Assembly (NCBI RefSeq): GCF_030053345.1
Contig: NZ_JASGBP010000001.1
Span: 496,001 to 560,000 of the forward strand
Length of the DNA stretch: 64,000 nucleotides
Source: Flavobacterium sedimenticola
GTDB lineage: Bacteria; Bacteroidota; Bacteroidia; Flavobacteriales; Flavobacteriaceae
Direction: 5' to 3'
This document shows, piece after piece, positions 25,819 through 32,325 of the stretch. The position numbers and the translations under genes were made by a program. The notes beneath the pieces are model-generated. The model saw nothing but the letters and a program-made list of their open reading frames with translations. It did no database searches and was not told the origin of the DNA. How positions within the stretch are numbered: position 1 is the stretch's first letter; each line of letters begins with the position of its first letter.

Positions 25819-27095
25819 TGCACTTTAAAGCGAAGTTCTGGTTGCAATTTTCATTACTTAATTTACTCATCGTAGCTTTATTAGGTTTGTTAATGCGCTA
25901 CAAAATCGGTTTTGAGTTTCCGTTTCTGAACCAAAAGAACTTACAACATTCGCATTCTCATTTTGCTTTTGCCGGTTGGATTAGTCATACTTTAATGGTG
26001 TTAATGGTTGGGTTTTTGGAAAAAAGAGGCCCTTCTCCCGAAGCTTCGGGAGCGCTCGGGGTGACAAAAAAAGGACAAGGGTTAAGAATAGCTTTGTATA
26101 ATAAGATGCTAACTGCCAATCTGATTTGCGCCTACGGGATGTTGGTGTTCTTTATCATTCAAGGGTATGCGGCTTTATCGATTGCTTTTTCCACCGCTTC
26201 TATTTTTGTAGCGTATCTTTTTGGTTACCAATTTTGGAACGATTTGAAACAGGTTAGCTCGGAATGGCTTTCGGTGAATTGGTTTAAAGCCGCCATTTTT
26301 TTTAATGTGATTTCTTCCTTAGGCACTTTTTTTTTAGCCTTTATGATGATCACTAAAAATATTCACCAAAACGAATATTTGGCTTCCATTTATTACTACC
26401 TGCATTTCCAATACAACGGTTGGTTTTTCTTTGCGTGTATGGGATTGCTCTTCCATTTTTTTGACCTGAAAGCCACAGCGCATCCTTACTTAAAAAAAGC
26501 ATTTTGGCAGTTTTTTATTGCTTGTATCCCGGCGTATTTTTTATCGACCTTGTGGCTCAATTTACCGGTTTGGATTTATGTCCTGACGGTTTTGGCGGCA
26601 TTATTTCAAAGCTATGCCTGGTTTAAATTGTTGGTGGTTTTGGCTAAAATCAAAAAGGGTTATATTGATAATTATCCGTTCTTTTTGCGTTACATTATTT
26701 TGTTTGTCGCCATAGCCTGCAGCCTTAAATTGTTGTTGCAACTGGGTTCCACCATTCCGGCTTTGAGTCAGTTAGCCTTCGGATTCCGACCAATAGTGAT
26801 TGCCTATTTGCACTTGGTGTTGTTGGCGGTAATTAGTTTGTTTTTGCTGTTTTACATGTATGTGAACCATTACTTTTACATCAGCAAACCGATTAGGTTT
26901 GGTATTATTTTGTTCTCCGTTGGGGTGTTTTTAAACGAATTGGTCCTCGCCGTCCAAGGGATTGCATCATTTAGTTACACCATAATTCCGAGGGTTAATG
27001 AGCTGCTTTTCGGAGTTGCCGTACTACTGGTTTCGGGGATTGCTATTACGACATATCACTCCATAAAAAAAGTTAAAATTCCCCCTGTTTTATGA
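25818..27095 (+). CDS. Heme-copper-oxidase/NnrS-like multipass membrane protein
   Basis: 425 residues and about 12 membrane helices. Histidines sit in helices in a haem-protein pattern: HSHSHFAFAGW (helix 2), YYLHFQYNGWFFF and YLHLVLLAVISLF. They resemble subunit I of heme-copper oxidases and NnrS-type proteins, though a full Cu-B site is not evident. Co-transcribed with the Crp/Fnr gene (one-base overlap), so probably linked to NO response or respiration. Residues about 72-90 (GPSPEASGALGVTKKGQ) are encoded by a REP-like palindrome and look like an insertion in a loop. Its stop codon is part of operator B. Confidence 0.7.
   Translation: MHFKAKFWLQFSLLNLLIVALLGLLMRYKIGFEFPFLNQKNLQHSHSHFAFAGWISHTLMVLMVGFLEKRGPSPEASGALGVTKKGQGLRIALYNKMLTANLICAYGMLVFFIIQGYAALSIAFSTASIFVAYLFGYQFWNDLKQVSSEWLSVNWFKAAIFFNVISSLGTFFLAFMMITKNIHQNEYLASIYYYLHFQYNGWFFFACMGLLFHFFDLKATAHPYLKKAFWQFFIACIPAYFLSTLWLNLPVWIYVLTVLAALFQSYAWFKLLVVLAKIKKGYIDNYPFFLRYIILFVAIACSLKLLLQLGSTIPALSQLAFGFRPIVIAYLHLVLLAVISLFLLFYMYVNHYFYISKPIRFGIILFSVGVFLNELVLAVQGIASFSYTIIPRVNELLFGVAVLLVSGIAITTYHSIKKVKIPPVL
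26035..26066 (+). repeat. REP-like palindrome inside a coding region
   Basis: CTCCCGAAGCTTCGGGAG is a perfect 18-base palindrome (26035-26052), followed by CGCTCGGGGTGACA. The tail resembles the CTCG..TGAC tails of the intergenic repeats at 9901 and 11563. It is translated in frame within the membrane protein gene 25818-27095. Confidence 0.7.
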
Positions 27096-27106
27096 GTGCA
27101 ATCATA
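27091..27106. promoter_or_regulatory. Crp/Fnr-type operator, site B
   Basis: TATGA-GTGCAA-TCATA, extendable to TTTATGA/TCATAAA (27089-27108). It contains the TGA stop codon of the upstream gene. TACTTTG (27129-27135) is the -7 candidate for the fasciclin gene, 36.5 bp from the centre. Confidence 0.8.
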
Positions 27107-27161
27107 AAATAACTATTTCATAGTTAGGTACTTTGTGTATATAAACCAAGTATTTAGTATT

Positions 27162-27713
27162 ATGAAAAATTCCATTAAAATTCTGCTCTTCGCTTGCTTT
27201 TTGGCTGCGGTAGGATGCAAACAAAGCAGCGAAACCCCAACCGAAACCCCCGAAAGTACCCCAACTCAAAACGTAGGTCAAGAAGGTGTAAAAGACGAAA
27301 CGTCTAACCCGAATATTGTTCAGGTAGCTTCCGGCAGTAAAGACCACACGACTTTAGTAGCTGCTGTAAAAGCAGCCGATTTAGTGACTTCATTGAGTAA
27401 TGCCGGACCGTTTACGGTGTTTGCGCCAACTAATGCCGCTTTTGATAAATTGCCTGCCGGAACCGTGGAAGGCTTGTTAAAACCGGAGAAAAAAACCGAC
27501 CTCCAAAACATCCTAGGGTATCATACCTATGTAGGGGTTTTGAAACCCGAGTACATGCAGGATGGTCAAGAGTTTGACATGGTATACGGTGGTAAGGTAA
27601 AAATTACCAAGCAAGGCGAAAAAACTTTTGTCAACGGTTCCGAAATAGTGACTTCTATTGAAACTTCTAACGGTATCATCCACGTGATTGGTGATGTGTT
27701 GCTTCCGAAATAG
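27162..27713 (+). CDS. Fasciclin-domain lipoprotein
   Basis: 183 residues from ATG 27162. The lipobox ends AVGC, followed by a Thr/Glu/Pro-rich linker (PTETPESTPTQ). A single fasciclin (FAS1) domain occupies about residues 55-183: H1 region TTLVAAVKAADLVTSL, GPFTVFAPTNAAFDKLP, and H2 IIHVIGDVLLPK. FAS1 domains mediate adhesion or extracellular binding. Here the gene sits between a Crp/Fnr operator and norCB, and single-FAS1 lipoproteins may have a periplasmic redox or metal-binding role, but this is unproven. A terminator follows. Confidence 0.9.
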   Translation: MKNSIKILLFACFLAAVGCKQSSETPTETPESTPTQNVGQEGVKDETSNPNIVQVASGSKDHTTLVAAVKAADLVTSLSNAGPFTVFAPTNAAFDKLPAGTVEGLLKPEKKTDLQNILGYHTYVGVLKPEYMQDGQEFDMVYGGKVKITKQGEKTFVNGSEIVTSIETSNGIIHVIGDVLLPK

Positions 27714-27753
27714 GATAATTATTAATTCAAAATTTTGTTTTTCTTAGGAAGGG

Positions 27754-27787
27754 AAAAGGCGTGGAAGTTATCATTCACGCCTTTTTT
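27754..27787 (+). terminator. Intrinsic terminator after the fasciclin gene
   Basis: AAAAGGCGTG / CACGCCTTTT with a 12-base loop and a T6 run. Its last T is the first base of operator C. Confidence 0.85.
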
Positions 27788-27802
27788 GTGATTAAAATCA
27801 TA
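27787..27802. promoter_or_regulatory. Crp/Fnr-type operator, site C
   Basis: TGTGA-TTAAAA-TCATA: one half-site has the classic CRP TGTGA form. CTCTTTG (27825-27831) occupies the -7 position for norC, 36.5 bp from the centre. Confidence 0.7.
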
Positions 27803-27855
27803 AATGAAGCCACTTTCTTTACGTCTCTTTGTACTTCCATTTCAATGCCCATACT

Positions 27856-28293
27856 ATGTTTTCTCCCCGAAAATACCTGCCGGTTTTGCTGCTGTTATTA
27901 CTCTTATTTACAGCCTACAATTATACCCTTTATACCAACCAATCGGATTACGGGAGAATCCGACTTTCCGAAAAAGCGCTGCAAGGCGAAAAACATTGGC
28001 GGGAAAACAATTGCAATGCTTGTCACCAATTGTACGGATTGGGCGGTTATCTCGGCCCCGATTTGACCAATGTGTATTCTTTTAGAAAAAAAGACGGCAA
28101 CTATTTGAAAGCGATGTTCAACAGCGGGGTCAAAGCCATGCCGCGATTTGATTTTAACGAAACCGAAAAGGAAGAATTGCTGCAGTTTTTTATAGAAGTG
28201 GATCAAACCGGAACCTACCCCAACACCAAAGCCACGATTAACCCAGATGGTTGGGTAAAAATCCAATATAAAAAGGAAATCTATGAACACTAA
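27856..28293 (+). CDS. norC: Nitric oxide reductase cytochrome c subunit NorC
   Basis: 145 residues from ATG 27856 (earlier frame positions are not natural starts). One N-terminal membrane anchor (about 6-23). The haem site NCNACHQLYGLGGYLGPDL has CxxCH followed by the NorC-type G-Y-x-x-P-D/E segment, and the distal haem ligand is in the KAMPRFDF region. It passes electrons to NorB in the periplasm. The gene overlaps norB by 11 bases, so translation is coupled, and operator C lies upstream. Confidence 0.88.
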   Translation: MFSPRKYLPVLLLLLLLFTAYNYTLYTNQSDYGRIRLSEKALQGEKHWRENNCNACHQLYGLGGYLGPDLTNVYSFRKKDGNYLKAMFNSGVKAMPRFDFNETEKEELLQFFIEVDQTGTYPNTKATINPDGWVKIQYKKEIYEH

Positions 28294-29602
28294 TCGCTAC
28301 CCGTTTTACTTTATAACCGCCGGATTAGTATCGTTGTTGTTGGGTTTGCTTTGCGGCTTACTCGCCGGTTTTCAGTATGTAGTCCCCGATTTTATCAAAG
28401 AAACGTTACCATTTACCGCGCTGCGACCGTTGCACACCCTTTTTGTGGTGTCCTGGGTTTTGCTCACGGCTACCGGCGGTATTTATTATTATTTGAGTCA
28501 GAATCACAACGAGAGATTATCGAATTCCTTTTTAGTCCAAATTCATTTTTGGATTTTTATCCTAACGGGATTTGGCATTGCTGTATCCTATTTGTTTCGA
28601 AATTTTGCCGGGAAAGAATATTTAGAATTCCCAAGTTATTACTATTTCCCGATAGTTTTGGGCTGGTTGCTATTCGGCATTACTTACTTCAAAACATTGG
28701 CCGCTACTTTCAAGAGTTGGCCGGTGTATTATTGGATGTGGGCCACCGGAATTGGGATGATGATGTACCATTTCACCGAAGCGCATTTGTGGTTGTTGCC
28801 CTATTTTAAATCGCATTTCATACAAAACACGGCCCTGCAATGGAAAGCCGGCGGTTCCTATGTGGGTTCGTGGAATATGTTGGTGTACGGTACTGCTGTT
28901 TATATCATGGCTAAAATGAGTGGCGATGACGGTTACGCCAAATCGGGCAAAGCGTTTTTCTTTTACTTTTTGGGATTAACCAACCTTATGTTTGGCTGGG
29001 CACATCATGTGTATATCGTGCCGACAGCGCCTTGGATTCGTTATTTAGCCTACGGCATCAGCATGACCGAATGGATTATTTTAGCGTCTATGATTTATGA
29101 TTGGAAAAACAATTTGACCCAAGACCAAAAAACCGCTTTTCCCATCGCGCACCAATTCATGCGATTGGCCGATTTTTGGGTTTTTCTCAATATTATTTTG
29201 GCGTTGTTGATATCCATTCCGGCGATTAATTTGTTTACCCACGGAACGCATATTACCGTAGCCCATTCTATGGGAACTACCATCGGTATCAACACCATGA
29301 TATTACTGTCCTCCGTAACGTATATTATAGAATCGAATCAGTGTTCGTTTTCGGGGTCTAAAATCCGATTCGGTATGCGCCTGTTCCAAACTTCCTTTGT
29401 GCTGTTTTGGTGCTGTTTGTTGTTGATGGGTGTCCAAAAAGTACACTGGACTTTCTTCGACAAAACCTTGTCTTTTAGTCAATTCCAGGAGGCGATGCAT
29501 GGGTTTTATTTGGTTTTTGTGCTTTTCGGATTGAGGATTTTTATCGGTCTCTATCGCATCGTATTCGAATTGCTAAACGGTTTGCGCCTATCCCTCAAAT
29601 AA
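28283..29602 (+). CDS. norB: Nitric oxide reductase catalytic subunit NorB
   Basis: 439 residues, 12 membrane helices. Heme-copper-oxidase-like histidines: LRPLHTLF (helix 2), MYHFTEAHLW (helix 6 region), GWAHHVYIVP (two metal-site His) and THGTHITVAHSMGTTIG (haem ligands). The glutamate in FTEAH corresponds to the acidic residue typical of NO reductases. With NorC it reduces 2 NO to N2O at the inner membrane, taking electrons from cytochrome c. Length and helix count fit cNOR. It could formally be a divergent cbb3-like subunit, but the NorC-type partner argues for NOR. Confidence 0.85.
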   Translation: MNTNRYPFYFITAGLVSLLLGLLCGLLAGFQYVVPDFIKETLPFTALRPLHTLFVVSWVLLTATGGIYYYLSQNHNERLSNSFLVQIHFWIFILTGFGIAVSYLFRNFAGKEYLEFPSYYYFPIVLGWLLFGITYFKTLAATFKSWPVYYWMWATGIGMMMYHFTEAHLWLLPYFKSHFIQNTALQWKAGGSYVGSWNMLVYGTAVYIMAKMSGDDGYAKSGKAFFFYFLGLTNLMFGWAHHVYIVPTAPWIRYLAYGISMTEWIILASMIYDWKNNLTQDQKTAFPIAHQFMRLADFWVFLNIILALLISIPAINLFTHGTHITVAHSMGTTIGINTMILLSSVTYIIESNQCSFSGSKIRFGMRLFQTSFVLFWCCLLLMGVQKVHWTFFDKTLSFSQFQEAMHGFYLVFVLFGLRIFIGLYRIVFELLNGLRLSLK

Positions 29603-29610
29603 TTATTGTA

Positions 29611-29626
29611 AATGACATATATCATG
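29611..29626. promoter_or_regulatory. Crp/Fnr-type operator, site D (weaker)
   Basis: AATGA-CATATA-TCATG: the inner ATGA/TCAT is perfect, the outer bases differ. A poor -7 match (AAAATTCG, 29648-29655) is at the same 36.5 bp distance, upstream of the flavoprotein gene. Confidence 0.55.
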
Positions 29627-29676
29627 CTTTTCTCCGAATGTTTTCACAAAATTCGCCCCTTATTAAAACATACTAC

Positions 29677-31488
29677 ATGACCACTAAAAACGTCCATACT
29701 TTCCACATACCCGTTATGGGATTGGCCTATACCATCGACAGCCCGATTCGCGTAGCACATTACGGCATTTCCTCCGTAATTTCTATTACCGATGACGAAC
29801 TGATTGAAAAAATGCGTGCCTTTTACAGCCGGAAATTCAGTTTGCCTTACCAAGAGATTACCCAAAAATGCCACGATTACCGCGCAGAACGCATCAAACA
29901 TTATTTGAATTTGGTGGATACGATTGTCAAAGACAAGTTTGAACGATTTAAAAACGAATTGGCCGAAAGTAAAATCGCTTTGGAAAACTACATCAGCTTG
30001 TTACCCAATACATCAGAGTTTAAAAACAGCTTGCAAAAATTCATAGACGAAGGTTTGGCTATCAAAGAAAACGTAAAAAGCTATTTGGCCGAACATTTTG
30101 TTCCGGGCAGTATTGATGTGAATATCATGACCAAAGTCGATAAAGAAAATTACGATAAAAATGAACCTTTGCCCGTAGAGTTCAACGATGCGCACGCCTC
30201 TTTGCGCGGTTTTGCCCAAAGCAACCTCACGTCTTCGGTCGTACTTTCGGCCGGAATGAATCCGCGATTATACAGCTATTTCGAGCAGTTTCCGGTGTTT
30301 TATCCGGATGCCGACGGACAATTGCAAAAGAAAATTATACTGAAGGTGAGCGATTTTCGTTCGGCTATGATTCAAGGGAATTTCTTGGCCAAAAAAGGCC
30401 TTTGGGTGTCGGAATACCGTATCGAATCGGGTTTGAATTGCGGCGGACATGCCTTTGCCACCGACGGTTTTTTAATGGGCCCGATTTTGGAAGAATTCAA
30501 AGCCAAAAAAGAGCAACTCATCCAATCGGCGCACGAGCTGATGGTAAAAGCGTTGCAAGCGAAAGATTTGCCCGTTCCGACGAAGCCATTCGACTTAAAA
30601 ATCACGGCCCAAGGCGGTGTGGGAACGGCAGAAGAACACGAGTTTTTATTGCAACACTATGACATGGACGCCGTAGGCTGGGGTTCGCCTTTTTTGTTGG
30701 TTCCGGAGGCGACATCGGTAGATGAAGCAACCCGAACGCTTTTGGCAAAAGCCCAAGAAAAAGATTTTTATTTAAGTGATATTTCGCCCCTCGGCGTATT
30801 GTTCAATACCGTAAAAGGCATGAGCAACGACATTTGGAAGCAAAAGCGCATCGACGAGAACAAAGCCGGAAGCGCGTGTCCGAAAAAGTTTTTGGCACTC
30901 AACAAAGAATACGATCCGCAAGGGATGTGCACGGCTTCTAAAAAATACCAAGATATCAAGTTAGCCCAATTGGAAGCACAAAAAGACCAATTATCAGAGT
31001 CAGAAATTCAGCAAAAACAAGCCAAAATCTTCGAGAAATCGTGTTTGTGCGTTGGTTTGGCGAATGCGTCTTATTTAGAAAACGAGATGGAAGTCAAAGG
31101 GCAGCAACAAGGCGTGGTGATTTGTCCGGGACCGAATTTGGCTTATTTTGACCGCGTGGTTTCTTTGGCCGATATGGTGAAACACATTTATGGCAATGCG
31201 AACGTGTTGGCCGATAATAACCGTCCGCATATGTTTATCAAAGAGTTGAAAATGTATGTGGATTACCTCAAAAACGAATTAGATACGTTTACCGATGACT
31301 TTACGCCGGCCCAACTCAAAAAATGGAATGCCTTTAAAAGCAATTTGCTTTCGGGCATAGCGTATTACTTGGATTTGTTTGCGCAGCGTGATTTTTTTAC
31401 CCAAGAAAAGAAGCGCATTCAGCAGCAATTAGGGTGGTATAAAGCTGAAGTAAACCGGATTGAAATTCCGGTTTTAGAACAGGTTTAA
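29677..31488 (+). CDS. Nitronate-monooxygenase-like FMN TIM-barrel protein with cysteine-rich C-terminus
   Basis: 603 residues from ATG 29677. The N-terminal part (IPVMGLAYTIDSPIRVAHYG) opens a barrel. NCGGHAF (Cys255) aligns with the EAGGH loop of nitronate monooxygenases, and KITAQGGVGTAEEHEFL (311-317 region) with VGWGSPFLLVPEA matches the FMN phosphate-binding end. A helical insertion occupies about 60-170. The C-terminal 200 residues are not NMO-like and contain Cys401, Cys418, Cys456, Cys458 and Cys483, which could hold an Fe-S cluster. Preceded by a Crp/Fnr operator and placed between norB and anaerobic RNR. Not a named family to my knowledge; the substrate is unknown. Confidence 0.7.
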   Translation: MTTKNVHTFHIPVMGLAYTIDSPIRVAHYGISSVISITDDELIEKMRAFYSRKFSLPYQEITQKCHDYRAERIKHYLNLVDTIVKDKFERFKNELAESKIALENYISLLPNTSEFKNSLQKFIDEGLAIKENVKSYLAEHFVPGSIDVNIMTKVDKENYDKNEPLPVEFNDAHASLRGFAQSNLTSSVVLSAGMNPRLYSYFEQFPVFYPDADGQLQKKIILKVSDFRSAMIQGNFLAKKGLWVSEYRIESGLNCGGHAFATDGFLMGPILEEFKAKKEQLIQSAHELMVKALQAKDLPVPTKPFDLKITAQGGVGTAEEHEFLLQHYDMDAVGWGSPFLLVPEATSVDEATRTLLAKAQEKDFYLSDISPLGVLFNTVKGMSNDIWKQKRIDENKAGSACPKKFLALNKEYDPQGMCTASKKYQDIKLAQLEAQKDQLSESEIQQKQAKIFEKSCLCVGLANASYLENEMEVKGQQQGVVICPGPNLAYFDRVVSLADMVKHIYGNANVLADNNRPHMFIKELKMYVDYLKNELDTFTDDFTPAQLKKWNAFKSNLLSGIAYYLDLFAQRDFFTQEKKRIQQQLGWYKAEVNRIEIPVLEQV

Positions 31489-31489
31489 T

Positions 31490-32164
31490 TTACCGAAACA
31501 TAATTTTCAGATTCGGATTTTCGGGGAGTTGGTGTTCCAAACGATTTCGGGAGTCCGGTAGTTGACCTATGGTTTCGACGTTATTTCGGAAATGCTGAAT
31601 GTAATACGTTCCGGTGTATTCGTTGTATTTGAGGTAGTCAATCATGTCATGGAGTTCTTCTTTCGCCAGTAATTCCGAATGATACGTGGTGCGTACTTCA
31701 AAAGGAATATTGGCGTTCAGTAACAATTGCAGCGATTTTTCAAATTGGTCGAACAAATCCGATTGGGTAATGGTGGAAAATGACTCTCGGTTCGATTTAA
31801 AATCGAGTGCGACATAATTGAGTAAATCCTGCTCAATTAAAGTTTTCAGCACTTCGGGTTTGGAACCATTGGTGTCTACTTTGACTAAAAAGCCCATGGT
31901 TTTCACCGTTTGAATTTGCTCGACGATGTCTTTGTGGAGCAAACATTCGCCACCGCTGAATACTACGGCATCGAGCAAGCCTTTCCGACTTTCCAAAAAA
32001 GAAATCATTTCGGGAAAGGAAAATTTTCCTTTCCCGAAAACAATCTCCGGATTGTAGCAATACAAACACCGCATATTACAACCGGCATACCACAAGATAC
32101 AGGCAGTCTTATTCGGATAGTCCAGCAGTGTGAACGGTGTTATATTGCTGACCGATTTAACCAT
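31490..32164 (-). CDS. nrdG: Anaerobic RNR activating protein NrdG (radical SAM)
   Basis: 224 residues. The radical SAM cluster motif is CNMRCLYC (CxxxCxxC), with GGECLLH in the SAM-binding GGE position. It uses a 4Fe-4S cluster and S-adenosylmethionine to install the glycyl radical on the anaerobic reductase. It starts 3 bases after the stop of the 52-residue glycyl-radical gene, so it is in the same operon. It is longer than minimal NrdG proteins (about 155) and resembles the longer TIGR02495-type activases. Confidence 0.9.
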   Translation of the reverse strand: MVKSVSNITPFTLLDYPNKTACILWYAGCNMRCLYCYNPEIVFGKGKFSFPEMISFLESRKGLLDAVVFSGGECLLHKDIVEQIQTVKTMGFLVKVDTNGSKPEVLKTLIEQDLLNYVALDFKSNRESFSTITQSDLFDQFEKSLQLLLNANIPFEVRTTYHSELLAKEELHDMIDYLKYNEYTGTYYIQHFRNNVETIGQLPDSRNRLEHQLPENPNLKIMFR

Positions 32165-32166
32165 TT

Positions 32167-32325
32167 TTAACTTTCTTTAAAATGGAGGCGTTGTTTGTGT
32201 TCGCCTTTTTTACCGATGTTGAAACTTTCTACCGGACGATGGTAACCCATTACTCGGGTGTACACCAGGCATTTGGTGCGCAGTTCTTGGTGTTGCTCCA
32301 GCACCGTGTTAGTTTTGGTTTTCAT
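32167..32325 (-). CDS. Separately encoded glycyl-radical tail of anaerobic ribonucleotide reductase
   Basis: 52 residues, ATG to TAA. The segment TRVMGYHRPVESFN then IGKKGEHKQR matches the extreme C-terminus of classic NrdD (E. coli RRVCGYLGSPDARPFN then AGKQEEVKRR), with the radical glycine in MGY. The upstream NrdD lacks this part. It overlaps the end of nrdD by 17 bases in the +1 frame and ends 3 bases before nrdG. I therefore read it as the radical-bearing domain of a split class III reductase. Confidence 0.82.
   Translation of the reverse strand: MKTKTNTVLEQHQELRTKCLVYTRVMGYHRPVESFNIGKKGEHKQRLHFKES

Noticed and set aside
28283-29602. cbb3 cytochrome oxidase CcoN instead of NorB
   Set aside because: It is preceded and overlapped by a NorC-like subunit and no CcoO/CcoP genes are present; NO reductase is the better reading.
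32309-32325. Programmed frameshift signal joining nrdD and the radical-domain ORF
   Set aside because: No clear slippery heptamer plus downstream structure is visible, and the small ORF has its own ATG; separate translation is simpler.
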